Positions 1-8,134 of a stretch of DNA of 52,428 bases are shown one piece after another. The number at the start of each line of letters is the position of its first letter. The stretch's first letter is position 1. Below the pieces are notes generated by a model. It made no database searches. It was given only the letters and a program-made list of their open reading frames with translations, and had not been told where the DNA came from. Source of the DNA: Aquincolibacterium sp964606385 (lineage in GTDB: Bacteria > Omnitrophota > Omnitrophia > Omnitrophales > Aquincolibacteriaceae); assembly GCA_964606385.1 (NCBI GenBank), contig CAZSFZ010000015.1, forward strand, positions 1 through 52,428, given 5' to 3'. Made by a program: the position numbers and the translations under genes.

Positions 1-1
1 G

Positions 2-46
2 AATGAAAAAGCGCTCTCCGTCGGCGCGGATCTCATGCGCAAGTAG
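2..46 (+). CDS. C-terminal tail of an upstream gene (partial)
   Basis: An open frame enters from the left edge and ends at a TAG 15 bases before the next start. Only 14 residues are visible, ending in GADLMRK. That is too little to name a family. The short gap to the following methyltransferase gene suggests it belongs to the same transcription unit. It may be chance, since only a few codons are seen. Confidence 0.35.
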   Translation, partial: NEKALSVGADLMRK

Positions 47-61
47 GGATCAGGACATCTT

Positions 62-967
62 TTGAGCGCCTCGGATCAATCTCCAGCCCCTTCCGGAAAT
101 AACGGACACCCTTCCTGCTATTTATGCTCCTGCGCGAAGGTCCGCCCGCTTTATCCGGATCTTCCCAGGGTGTTCCGTTGTGCTGCCTGCGGCGCGGTAT
201 TCCTTCACCCGCAACCCGCGCTCGCGATGCTTCGCGAACATTATGGTGAGAAATACTTTACCAGCCGCGTTTCCGTGGAAGTGGGATACGACCATTATGT
301 TCAGGACGAAGCGAACATAAAAAAAAGTTTCGAACGCCGTTTTCGCGTGATCGAGCGCTATTGCGGCAGATCCGGAAAGCTTCTGGATGTCGGCTGTGCT
401 GCCGGTTTCTTCCTCGCGGTCGCGCGTGATCACGGGTGGGACGCGCGGGGAGTCGAGATCTCCGATTTCGCGGCTTCCTACGCACAAAGATCGGGTTTTG
501 AGGTTTTTAAAGGCGCTTTGGAGGAATATCCGGGAACGCCGGACACGTTCGATCTTGTGACTTTATGGGATGTGATCGAGCATTTGCGGGACCCGAAGGC
601 CGCCCTGCAAAAGATCCGCTCGCTTCTTAAACCGGGCGGGCATGTCGTTTTAACCACGCCCGCGATCGACAGCTGGACCCACCGGATCTTCCGCGACAAA
701 TGGATGGGTTTTAAGGACGTGGAGCACCTGTTCTTTTTTTCCAGAAAAACGATGACGGAACTGTTGAGGCAATGCGGTTTTAGGGTGAGTTCCGTGAAAT
801 TTGAAGGGAAATACGTCTCGCTCGATCTTTTTAAGAGGCGGATCGATTATTACTGGAAGGGGAGTTCGAAGGTCCTGGACCTGCTTTTGTCTCGCGGCAA
901 GACGTCAGGATGTGACTTTTACGTGAATCCCTTCGATATCCAGCGAGTGATCGCCCAAAAACTCTAG
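62..967 (+). CDS. Zinc-ribbon SAM-dependent methyltransferase
   Basis: This is a 301-residue class I methyltransferase. Four cysteines at about 19, 22, 40 and 43 form an N-terminal zinc-ribbon-like knuckle. The SAM-binding motif LLDVGCAAG follows at about 107-115 and WDVIEH at about 169-174. Methyltransferases of this layout are common in glycan clusters, where they methylate sugars or sugar nucleotides; the substrate cannot be read from the sequence. The start is a TTG, because the next in-frame ATG would remove the cysteine knuckle. An AGGA lies a few bases upstream. The gene is convergent with the GT2 gene that follows, with 11 bases between their stop codons. It resembles the methyltransferase at 13229-14134 in layout, so the two may be distant paralogues. 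Confidence 0.85.
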   Translation: MSASDQSPAPSGNNGHPSCYLCSCAKVRPLYPDLPRVFRCAACGAVFLHPQPALAMLREHYGEKYFTSRVSVEVGYDHYVQDEANIKKSFERRFRVIERYCGRSGKLLDVGCAAGFFLAVARDHGWDARGVEISDFAASYAQRSGFEVFKGALEEYPGTPDTFDLVTLWDVIEHLRDPKAALQKIRSLLKPGGHVVLTTPAIDSWTHRIFRDKWMGFKDVEHLFFFSRKTMTELLRQCGFRVSSVKFEGKYVSLDLFKRRIDYYWKGSSKVLDLLLSRGKTSGCDFYVNPFDIQRVIAQKL

Positions 968-978
968 GTGGGTTCAAG

Positions 979-1707
979 CTAGGCTTTTCCGGGACGGTAG
1001 CTCTTGGAGCGGCGGTGCCACCAGAATGCGAGTCCTTCCCATAAGGCAAATCCCATGATCTTCATATTGACCGAGGATTTTCCCCACTGCCGGCCGCGGT
1101 GATTGGAGGGGATCTCTTTGATGCGGAACCCGAGATCGTGGGCTTTCACGATGATCTCAGGCAGAACAAAAAGAGACTTCGAGGTCAGGTCGATCCTGTC
1201 TAAGACTTTCCGGCTCCAGGCTTGCGACCAGTTGTAATCGTTGATGCGGATCTTGAAGAGGTAGTTCAGCGTAAAAATATAGATCACCGAAAGAAAGAAC
1301 CGGAAAAGCTGATAAGCGTTCCGCTGCCAACGCACCCCCAGAAGCACGTCCGTTTCGCCTTTTCTAAGGATCTCAACGAAATTCGGGATCTCGGAGGAAT
1401 CGAATTCCTCATCAGCGCCGATATACATCAGGTATTGCCCTCGGGCGGCCTTGAGTCCATCTTTAAGCGAGCGTGTATACCCCTGGTTTTTCTCGTGGAG
1501 GAGGAGCGTTGTGTTCGGATATTTGGGGGCTTCAACCTTTAGAACGTCGCGGGTTTTGTCCTTCGAGCCGTCCTCGATCAGGACCACCTCCCAATTCCAT
1601 TCCGGATGGGTGTTGAGGATGGCAAAGAGGTTCGCGAGCATGCGGGCGATGTTCTCTTCTTCGTTATAGACCGGGGTGATGAAACTGATGAATGGGGTCA
1701 AATTCAT
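979..1707 (-). CDS. Family 2 glycosyltransferase
   Basis: This is a 242-residue GT-A glycosyltransferase. It opens with ISFITPVYNEEENI, followed by the nucleotide-binding LIEDGSKDKT segment and an acidic GADEEFD motif in the position of the metal-binding DxD. A hydrophobic stretch (FFLSVIYIFTLNYLF) around residues 140-155 suggests membrane association. These features fit dolichol/polyprenyl-phosphate sugar synthases that feed GT-C enzymes. An upstream in-frame TTG at 1743 would add 12 residues, but the ATG at 1707 starts right at the conserved strand and is preferred. The gene is divergent from the GT-C gene that starts at 1802. Confidence 0.85.
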   Translation of the reverse strand: MNLTPFISFITPVYNEEENIARMLANLFAILNTHPEWNWEVVLIEDGSKDKTRDVLKVEAPKYPNTTLLLHEKNQGYTRSLKDGLKAARGQYLMYIGADEEFDSSEIPNFVEILRKGETDVLLGVRWQRNAYQLFRFFLSVIYIFTLNYLFKIRINDYNWSQAWSRKVLDRIDLTSKSLFVLPEIIVKAHDLGFRIKEIPSNHRGRQWGKSSVNMKIMGFALWEGLAFWWHRRSKSYRPGKA

Positions 1708-1801
1708 GGCTCTAAGATTAATGTTTTTGGGGATTAATGTCAATTGCCCGGTTCGTCAAATTCTGTTAAGTTATCGAAGTTTGACGCAAAGGAGGCGGGT
1801 G

Positions 1802-3730
1802 TTGAAGTCTAAATTTCAGTTGAAACAGTGCTGTATCCTGATCTTGGGTGCTTTTTTGGGTTTTGCTCCCCTCTGGGTCCGTCACATCCAGCAGGTGGGA
1901 GGACATGGCATATACGCCACACCCGATTCCCTGCTGTTTTTAGGCGTGACCTTGCTTGTTTCGCTTCTGGGGTGTTATCTGATTCCGGATGGTTGCGTTG
2001 GCCGGTGTCCAACCCCCGTGGTTGGATCTCGTGGCCTCGAAATTAAACCCCGGGGGTTGTTTTGGGTAAAAGTTTTGGCTGTGGTCTCGAATCGGACAGG
2101 AACATCAAGTTCCTACCGAATTCGCACCAAAGCGTTGGGCTTTGGTGTGGGTCTATTGGCTATAGTCTACGTTCTCTATCTCGTCAACCAGCATATCCTC
2201 CACGCCTTTTTAAGCTCCGCGGATGAACACTCCTGCTATTTTCTCGCGGAGTGTTTGCGGAAGGGAAAGCTTTACGTTGAGACCCCGCCTTTAGCCGATT
2301 TTTTTAAAGTGGTCCATGTCGGCATGAAAGGAGGAAAGTGGTTCAGCGTGTATCCTCCGGGCTGGCCGCTTCTCTGGGCTGTTGGACTGCATTTCAATAT
2401 CGTGGAATGGCTCAATCCCGTGATGTCGGCGCTTGCTGTCTTTTTCTTTTATCTTTCAGGTAAAAAACTCTTTGGACGGGGGGGCGCTATTTTGGGCCTG
2501 ATCCTGATGTGCGTGAGCCCGTTCTTCATCTTTACGGCCGCATCTTATTTTTCGCATGCGACATGCCTTTTGTGTATTAGCGTCTTCCTGTACGCGTTTA
2601 TGAGATGGCGGGAGGCTTATGCGGGAGGCCGGGATCCGGTGGGATGGGCCGCACTTTGCGCCTTTGCGGTCGGGTATGGTTTGATGACACGATACCTGAC
2701 TATGGCGGCGGTTGCAGGACCTTTTCTGCTCTATCATTACTTGACAATCTTTTTGGAATGGCGCGGAGGGGGACGGGGTGCTCGAGGCCTTCCGTTCAGT
2801 TTTAAAGTGCCGCGGCTCCGGAAAAGCGACTGGATCGTGCTTGGCATCATCGGTCTTTTCATGGCCGTGATCCTCTGGCAGAATTATCTCGTGACGGGGA
2901 AGCCTTTCAAGGCTCCGAATAAATACGACAAATCCTGGGAACGTCTTGGATTCCGCAGGGATTACACGATCATCGACGCTTCGTTTTATCTTGTCTCACG
3001 CATATTTTATCTCATGGACTGGTTTGCTCCGGCGATCGTAGGAGCGTATTTGTTTTTACTCTGCAACCTCCGAGGTTTGAAAGGCTCTCCAACCTCAGAG
3101 GTTAATCTGGCCCAGGCTCAAAACTCCCGAGGTTTCATTTCGGGGATGCAAGGGCGAACCTCGGGAGTTGATTCAGGTCGAAGCGAAATGCTCCGAAACC
3201 TTTTTCGCCTCACTCCCGTCTTTATCGCCTTCGCTTATTTCTTCTACTACTCCTGGGGCGGCAACCAGTGGGGGCCGCGTTATCTCTGGGAAGGGTTGCC
3301 GTTCCTTTGCCTGGCCGTTGCGGACTGGATGGCTCATCTCTGGCGCGAACGCGGCATACGGGTGAGAAAGTTCCTGCTGGTATTTGTGATCGCTTCGCTG
3401 GCCTCTTCCGCGGTCCTGTTCGTCAAGCACGCTGAATTTACCGAAGAAGCGAGCCGTCAGCGCCGGGCCCTTTATGATTATTCAGAGCAAGCGATCCGGG
3501 GGCCTGCGATCGTTTTTATGCATGGTTTTATAGGAGATCGACTTGTAATGGCGGAAGAAGATACCGTGCGAAACAGCCCCTTTCTCGACGGACGCATTCT
3601 GTACGCCCATGACCTCGGGGACCGCAACAAAGAGCTCATGGACGCCTATCCTGGACGTGAATGTTTTGTTGGCGCTTACGATCGTGCGGGAAAGGAACCC
3701 CGAGTCACGGCAATTGAAAAAGCAGTATGA
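1802..3730 (+). CDS. Large multi-pass GT-C-type glycosyltransferase (ArnT/PMT-like)
   Basis: This is a membrane protein of about 640 residues with many hydrophobic helices. It has the GT-C layout: a first large loop with an acidic pair (SADEHSCYFLAE), then alternating helices and a soluble C-terminal part. Such proteins move a sugar from a polyprenyl-phosphate carrier to lipid or glycan acceptors on the outer face of the inner membrane. The open frame extends upstream to 1676, but GGAGG at 1791-1795 is well spaced for TTG 1802, giving MKSKFQLKQCC followed by the first helix. Two loops carry unusual hydrophilic stretches encoded by palindromic DNA (2011-2147 and 3065-3169). These look like insertions and keep the frame open. 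The sugar donor is unknown; the GT2 genes at 979 and 8135 could supply it. Confidence 0.75.
   Translation: MKSKFQLKQCCILILGAFLGFAPLWVRHIQQVGGHGIYATPDSLLFLGVTLLVSLLGCYLIPDGCVGRCPTPVVGSRGLEIKPRGLFWVKVLAVVSNRTGTSSSYRIRTKALGFGVGLLAIVYVLYLVNQHILHAFLSSADEHSCYFLAECLRKGKLYVETPPLADFFKVVHVGMKGGKWFSVYPPGWPLLWAVGLHFNIVEWLNPVMSALAVFFFYLSGKKLFGRGGAILGLILMCVSPFFIFTAASYFSHATCLLCISVFLYAFMRWREAYAGGRDPVGWAALCAFAVGYGLMTRYLTMAAVAGPFLLYHYLTIFLEWRGGGRGARGLPFSFKVPRLRKSDWIVLGIIGLFMAVILWQNYLVTGKPFKAPNKYDKSWERLGFRRDYTIIDASFYLVSRIFYLMDWFAPAIVGAYLFLLCNLRGLKGSPTSEVNLAQAQNSRGFISGMQGRTSGVDSGRSEMLRNLFRLTPVFIAFAYFFYYSWGGNQWGPRYLWEGLPFLCLAVADWMAHLWRERGIRVRKFLLVFVIASLASSAVLFVKHAEFTEEASRQRRALYDYSEQAIRGPAIVFMHGFIGDRLVMAEEDTVRNSPFLDGRILYAHDLGDRNKELMDAYPGRECFVGAYDRAGKEPRVTAIEKAV
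2011..2058 (-). repeat. 48-bp palindromic element, copy A (inverted orientation), inside a CDS
   Basis: Left arm AACCCCCGTGGTT (2011-2023) and right arm AACCCCGGGGGTT (2046-2058) pair at 12 of 13 positions. The spacer is exactly 22 bases. Read on the minus strand, the spacer shares AATTTCGAGGC with the spacer of copy C at 50098-50145, matching at 16 of 22 positions. The element lies in frame within the loop between the second and third hydrophobic segments of the GT-C protein and adds 16 codons. Confidence 0.75.
2088..2147. repeat. Two further hairpins in the same coding loop
   Basis: The arms at 2088-2103 and 2109-2124 form an imperfect stem that includes perfect AGGAAC/GTTCCT and CGAAT/ATTCG segments around a 5-base loop. 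CACCAAAG (2125-2132) and CTTTGGTG (2140-2147) follow at once as a perfect 8-bp stem. They stand 29 bases after palindromic copy A and encode a hydrophilic loop. They do not share the 13-22-13 layout, so they may be decayed or unrelated palindromes. Confidence 0.5.
3065..3169 (+). repeat. Palindromic cluster with 48-bp element copy B
   Basis: Two palindromes lie in tandem in frame within the GT-C gene. The first has AACCTCCGAGGTT (3065-3077) and AACCTCAGAGGTT (3091-3103) with a 13-base spacer, 39 bp in all. The second has AACTCCCGAGGTT (3122-3134) and AACCTCGGGAGTT (3157-3169), a perfect 13-bp inverted repeat with a 22-base spacer, 48 bp in all. Its spacer carries ATTTCGGGG at the same offset as ATTTCGAGG in copies A and C. 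Both lengths are multiples of three. The encoded loop is rich in Gly, Ser, Arg and Asn and separates two hydrophobic helices. Confidence 0.8.
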
Positions 3731-3781
3731 TGGGTTTTCCAGCGAACGTGTAAAAACCGATGCGGGAAAAGGGCAGTTTTA

Positions 3782-3790
3782 TGCTAGAAT
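3782..3790 (+). promoter_or_regulatory. Possible extended -10 promoter upstream of the sulfotransferase gene
   Basis: TGCTAGAAT (a TG-n-TAGAAT extended -10 form) lies 58 bases before the sulfotransferase start, in the 118-base gap after the GT-C gene. No convincing -35 hexamer is seen 16-18 bases upstream. The call is tentative. Confidence 0.3.
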
Positions 3791-3848
3791 GCCAGCCCAT
3801 TATCAGGGTTCTAAGCAATGTGCTTAATACGACATATGAGGTAGAGGA

Positions 3849-4808
3849 ATGAAATACTCGGTTCAAGAGAATATCGCTAAAAAGGTCGTTTTCATTGATG
3901 GTGTGACACGCTGTGGCAAGTCACTTCTAACCAATATTCTGCCTTCCTTGGATCCCGTCGAGCATATCCAGTTTTTTACCTTAATCGAGCAGATCCTTCC
4001 TGGGGTCGCCCACGGCGTCGTGGACCTGTCTTACGCGCGGTCTTTCGTGAGGACCATGATGAACGAAAATATTTACAATATGCGCTTGGGTCGCTCCGTT
4101 AATTTCCGCTACGATGATCAAAGCGGAATTATGAACTACAAGTACCCAAAGGTCTATTTCAGAAGGCTGGGTGAGGCGGAGGGGGATAGCATCGTCAAAG
4201 ATTTGAGACGCGCAAAAGCGTATTTCCCGTTCCAAACTCACGATGCGATGGTTCATTTGGACATCCTGACCAAGCTAGAGATCGATTTTTTCATGATAGA
4301 GCTGTTCCGTAACCCCATTGATAATATTTATTCATGGTGGACCCGTGGTTGGGGGGAGCGGTTTGGTAATGACCCTCGGGCATTCACTCTCACAATGGAG
4401 TGTAACGGCGTAAAACTGCCTTGGCATTGCAAAGGGCTCGAGCGCAAATGGATCTCCGCCAATCCAATGGAACGTTGTATCATTGCTGCCGTGGATCTGA
4501 TCCGAAAATCGGTGGAACAGTATCGCGGTGCCTCTAAGCGTGAGCGTATCCTGCTGATGCGGTTTGAGGATTTTGTGGCTTTTCCAGATAAAGAGGTCGG
4601 GAGAATCTGTCAATTTCTGGATGTCTGCCCCACGGATCTTACTCCCTGGTTTATTCATCAGGCGCGGTGTCCGCGGTTGATCGATTTGAAAGCCCGCCAG
4701 CGCAAGTTCGCTAAATTTAAGAGAGGCGTGCGACCCACTATATTAAAACAACTGTTGGAATTGACGGACCATTACGAAAGTTCGTTCTACGATTTAGAGC
4801 GAAAGTGA
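3849..4808 (+). CDS. Sulfotransferase-family protein
   Basis: This is a 319-residue PAPS-dependent-type sulfotransferase. The 5'-phosphosulfate-binding loop is at about residues 16-30 (FIDGVTRCGKSLL). The 3'-phosphate-binding region is ELFRNPIDNIYSWW near residue 155, and ILLMRFEDFVAFP is the usual late strand of the family. No signal peptide is seen, so it should act in the cytoplasm on a sugar or lipid-linked glycan. A GAGG site precedes the ATG. It lies 4 bases before an SGNH-like gene and about 1.3 kb before an APS-kinase-like gene, which could make its donor PAPS. The acceptor is unknown. ATP sulfurylase is not in the window. Confidence 0.8.
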   Translation: MKYSVQENIAKKVVFIDGVTRCGKSLLTNILPSLDPVEHIQFFTLIEQILPGVAHGVVDLSYARSFVRTMMNENIYNMRLGRSVNFRYDDQSGIMNYKYPKVYFRRLGEAEGDSIVKDLRRAKAYFPFQTHDAMVHLDILTKLEIDFFMIELFRNPIDNIYSWWTRGWGERFGNDPRAFTLTMECNGVKLPWHCKGLERKWISANPMERCIIAAVDLIRKSVEQYRGASKRERILLMRFEDFVAFPDKEVGRICQFLDVCPTDLTPWFIHQARCPRLIDLKARQRKFAKFKRGVRPTILKQLLELTDHYESSFYDLERK

Positions 4809-4812
4809 GCCG

Positions 4813-6081
4813 ATGCTTTTCGGATTTATTCTTCTAGTTTTCTTCCTCATTTTTCTTGAAATCGCCTCCACATTTCTGATTAGTTTGTTGCGGCGTGATT
4901 TTCAGTGGCTGATCACCCGGGACGATCTTATTCCCCGGCCCGATCCGGCATCGTTAGACCGGTTTCTGCGGCATGGATTTTCGGCGGAGCTTGGATGGGA
5001 GCGCAAGCCCGGCACTTCAAAGACGGAGGACGTCAAAACGGTTGGGGAGTGCCGGAGGCATGTTGCCACATCCACCTACACGATCAGTGCGAACGGTGAG
5101 CGTGGCAATCCGGGGCACGAGAGGTTGCCAATCGTTATTTCTACATATGGCGACTCGTTTGCTTTTTCGCGACATGTCAATGATCACGAGACTTGGCAAT
5201 GGTACCTTTCCGAGTTGACAGAGACTAACGTCGTCAATTTTGGTGTCGGTAATTATGGTCTTGACCAGGCTTGCCTTCGACTGGAGTCGAAATTCAAAGA
5301 TCATCCTTCACGGATCGTGATCATGATGGTGGTCCCGGAAACAATATCCCGGATTGTGAACATATGGAAACACTACAGCGAGTATGGAAACTTGTTAGGA
5401 TTCAAAGGGCGTTTTGTGCGTGGGCATCCGGAACTTCAGTGGAAGCCCAACCCCGTTCAAAGGCCAGAAGACTTCAGTCGGATTGATTCTTTGGTTCCGG
5501 ATATCCAAAAAAATGACGATTGCTTCAAAAAAAAGTTTCTTTTAGATATCCTGGATTTTCCTTATACGGCTGCGTGGCTCCGGAATCCAGGACGACACAT
5601 TCCTTTGGTGGGATCGCTTTGCCTTCGCAAGTTGTACTCCCTGTTTGGATGGGATGATGAATGTGTTCAAAACCGCCCCTGGCAGCTTGTCCTGGAGAGG
5701 AATTTTTCGTTTGTTAGGCAATTGTATAGAGAAAAAGACACGGTAGCTCTTTTGGAAGATATTGTTCGTCGATTCCATTCATTTGTCGTTCAGAGTGGTG
5801 CTGCGCCTGTTTTTGTTATGGCTCCATACCTCCATGATATTTATTATCTAAAGAAAAAGGGATGTTACTACCGAGATTTTTGGGGTAGCGTATCCAAAAA
5901 GTTCTGCTGCCTTGATCTTGCGGAAACATTCATGAAAGATTCCGCTCCCGAACGGTATTTCGTGAGCTCTTTTAATGCGGCGCATTTTTCGGCTGAGGGG
6001 AACCGGATGGCCGCGGAAGCAATTCGGGAACATCTATCTGCGCAAAGGCTTTTAAATGTTGTGAAAGGACAACCATGCTAA
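4813..6081 (+). CDS. Membrane-anchored SGNH/GDSL-like protein
   Basis: This 422-residue protein has an N-terminal hydrophobic segment (residues 3-25) that should anchor it with the catalytic part outside. The SGNH block I is TYGDSFAF near 111-118, with the presumed nucleophile Ser in GDS. VNFGVGNYGLDQ near 141-152 fits block II with its glycine. NAAHFSAEGN near 388-397 fits the final His block, although the usual DxxH acid position reads Asn. Proteins of this kind add or remove acyl groups on polysaccharides (compare AlgX/AlgJ). It sits between the sulfotransferase and the APS-kinase-like gene and overlaps the latter by 7 bases, so the three are probably co-translated. Acyl chemistry is inferred from family and context. 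Confidence 0.7.
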   Translation: MLFGFILLVFFLIFLEIASTFLISLLRRDFQWLITRDDLIPRPDPASLDRFLRHGFSAELGWERKPGTSKTEDVKTVGECRRHVATSTYTISANGERGNPGHERLPIVISTYGDSFAFSRHVNDHETWQWYLSELTETNVVNFGVGNYGLDQACLRLESKFKDHPSRIVIMMVVPETISRIVNIWKHYSEYGNLLGFKGRFVRGHPELQWKPNPVQRPEDFSRIDSLVPDIQKNDDCFKKKFLLDILDFPYTAAWLRNPGRHIPLVGSLCLRKLYSLFGWDDECVQNRPWQLVLERNFSFVRQLYREKDTVALLEDIVRRFHSFVVQSGAAPVFVMAPYLHDIYYLKKKGCYYRDFWGSVSKKFCCLDLAETFMKDSAPERYFVSSFNAAHFSAEGNRMAAEAIREHLSAQRLLNVVKGQPC

Positions 6082-6617
6082 TCTGGATTACGGGCATCTC
6101 GGGAGCTGGCAAAAGCACGATCGCTTCGGCCTTGTATAAGAAATTGAGTTTTTCGATCCCCAATATCGTCTATTTTGACGGCGATGAATTCCGGCAGGCG
6201 ATGGGGAACGATCTTGGTTATTCGCTTGAGGACCGCGACAAAAATGCTGTACGCCTGACGGGACTTTCCAGGCTTTTGTGCCGCCAGGGAATCCACGTAA
6301 TTTGCGGAGCGAATCTGACATCGCAACGGTATCGAGATTTTTGCCGCGCTGAGATCCCTGGGTACTTTGAGGTCTATTTAAATGTACCGATAGACACTCT
6401 GAGCAGACGTGATAAGAAAGGCCTGTATGTGCCTGCGATGAAGGGAGAACGCAGTAAAGTTGTCGGAGTTGATATTGCTTTTCAGCCGCCTTTGGCCCCA
6501 GATCTAGTTATCGATAACTCGAGGGACCGGACTGATTTTAGCGATATTCTTGACTTGATCATTACCCGGTCAGGAATCGAAAAATATTTTAAAAATCCTA
6601 CTAAGCCTCATGACTAG
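6075..6617 (+). CDS. cysC: APS-kinase-like kinase (APS kinase or cytidine-diphosphoramidate kinase)
   Basis: This is a 180-residue P-loop kinase of the CysC family. It has GISGAGKST at 7-15, FDGDEFR near 34-40, LGYSLEDRDKN near 47-57 and the substrate-lid motif KGLYVPA near 115-121. Length and motif order match stand-alone adenylylsulfate kinases. Two roles are possible. Next to a sulfotransferase, it could make PAPS from APS. However, the window also encodes homologues of C. jejuni Cj1418-1416, whose pathway is completed by Cj1415, an APS-kinase-like enzyme that phosphorylates cytidine diphosphoramidate. The reading DGDE in place of the usual DGDN of APS kinases leaves the second option open. 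It overlaps both neighbours by 7-8 bases. Confidence 0.8.
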   Translation: MLIWITGISGAGKSTIASALYKKLSFSIPNIVYFDGDEFRQAMGNDLGYSLEDRDKNAVRLTGLSRLLCRQGIHVICGANLTSQRYRDFCRAEIPGYFEVYLNVPIDTLSRRDKKGLYVPAMKGERSKVVGVDIAFQPPLAPDLVIDNSRDRTDFSDILDLIITRSGIEKYFKNPTKPHD

Positions 6618-8127
6618 AGTCGCTCTTATCCGCCCTCCCATTCTGCAGCTGCGCGCGAACCTTAGCGCCTACGGAGCCATTCCGCCGATCGGGCTCGCCT
6701 ATATTGCAGCGGTTCTGCGTGAAAACGGACACGAGGTTAGTGTGATCGATGCGGCAGGCGAAGCGCTTGATCGGTTTTCCGAGATTCCAAGCCCCATGGG
6801 GACTTTGACCCTTCAGGGATTCTCACCTGATGAGATCGTTGATCGGATTTCGAAGGACGCACAGGTGGTCGCCTTCACGCATATGTTCCTGCACGAGTGG
6901 CCAACAATCCGCCGGATTTGTGAAAAGACCAGGCACCGTTTTTCGCACGCAAAGATCGTGCTCGGAGGAGAGAATACGACCGCATTTTGGAAGAGGATCT
7001 TTCAGGAGACGGACGCGGTCGATTATTGTGTCCTTGGCGAAGGGGAACAAACGATGTTGAGTTTGTTGAAGGCTCTCGAAAGTGACCCCGAGACAGAGTT
7101 GCGCGGCGTTGTTTCGAAAAAAAAAGGACCGGACCAACCCGTTGAATTATCTGAGAGAATCACGGATATTAGAAGTTTGCCTTGGCCCGCGTGGGACCTT
7201 TTTCCGATCGAGAAATATCTTGCGATCGCGGATACTCATGGAGTTCACCGGGGCCGTTCGATGCCGATCCTCGCGACGCGTGGATGTCCTTTTGACTGTA
7301 CCTTTTGCTCAAGTCCGGCCATGTGGACGCGACGATATGTAGCCCGGGATCCCGAGGACGTGGTCTCCGAGATCAAGGCATATGTCAAACGTTACGGGAT
7401 CAATAACGTTAATTTTTGTGATCTAACCGCCATTATACGCAGGGAATGGATTCTGGAATTTTGTTCAGAGCTTTCGGCTCAGGGGGTGTCGATCACCTGG
7501 CAGCTTCCGACCGGAACGCGCAGTGAAGCGCTTGATCTTGAAGTCTTGAGGCAAATGTATGCGACCGGTTGCCGGAATATCACCTATGCGCCCGAAAATG
7601 GTTCCGAACGCATGCTTAAAATCCTCAAGAAGAAAGTCGATCTTCGGGGCATGATCCATTCGCTTCGCTCGGCCCGTAAAGCCGGGCTAGTGACGCGGGT
7701 GAACATCATCATCGGGCATCCGCAGGAGAATAAGCGGGATCTTATGCATTCGCTCAGGTTTCTGACCTGGGCGGCATGGGTCGGATGCGACGATGCCGCG
7801 GTCATGATCTTTGCTCCGTATCCCGGGAGCGAGGACACGGCTTCTTTGATCGATCAGGGCGTTGTGTCGCTAACGTCCGATTATTATTACCTTGCCCTTG
7901 CGCGGTCCGGATGGAGTACGCGAACGTACAATCCTGGGATGAGTACGCGGTTCCTCATTTTGATGCAGTATGGTATGCTTCTTGCGTTTTACGGCGTTGC
8001 GTATATCACGCGCCCATGGAGAATTGTGGCAGCATTCTGGAGTCTTTTGTCAGGTTCGGAGAGCACGCAGTTAGACCAATTGCTTCGCACCAAATTTGGA
8101 AATAAAATCAATCCTGCAAAGAAGTAA
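6610..8127 (+). CDS. B12-binding-type radical SAM enzyme
   Basis: This 505-residue protein has a cobalamin-binding-like Rossmann domain (residues 1-180, with PPIGLAYIAAVL and VLGEGE). A radical SAM core follows with CPFDCTFC, so the 4Fe-4S cysteines are 226, 230 and 233. The YAPENGSERMLK and IIGHPQE segments are typical of the BchE/HpnP/HpnR-like class. The B12-ligating DxHxxG motif is not present at the expected place, so cobalamin may bind base-off without a His ligand or not bind at all. The C-terminus has a hydrophobic stretch that could sit on the membrane. Family members methylate unactivated carbon or rearrange lipids and sugars. Here it could C-methylate a glycan or its lipid carrier. 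The substrate is unknown. Confidence 0.8.
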   Translation: MTRVALIRPPILQLRANLSAYGAIPPIGLAYIAAVLRENGHEVSVIDAAGEALDRFSEIPSPMGTLTLQGFSPDEIVDRISKDAQVVAFTHMFLHEWPTIRRICEKTRHRFSHAKIVLGGENTTAFWKRIFQETDAVDYCVLGEGEQTMLSLLKALESDPETELRGVVSKKKGPDQPVELSERITDIRSLPWPAWDLFPIEKYLAIADTHGVHRGRSMPILATRGCPFDCTFCSSPAMWTRRYVARDPEDVVSEIKAYVKRYGINNVNFCDLTAIIRREWILEFCSELSAQGVSITWQLPTGTRSEALDLEVLRQMYATGCRNITYAPENGSERMLKILKKKVDLRGMIHSLRSARKAGLVTRVNIIIGHPQENKRDLMHSLRFLTWAAWVGCDDAAVMIFAPYPGSEDTASLIDQGVVSLTSDYYYLALARSGWSTRTYNPGMSTRFLILMQYGMLLAFYGVAYITRPWRIVAAFWSLLSGSESTQLDQLLRTKFGNKINPAKK

Positions 8128-8134
8128 AGATCCC

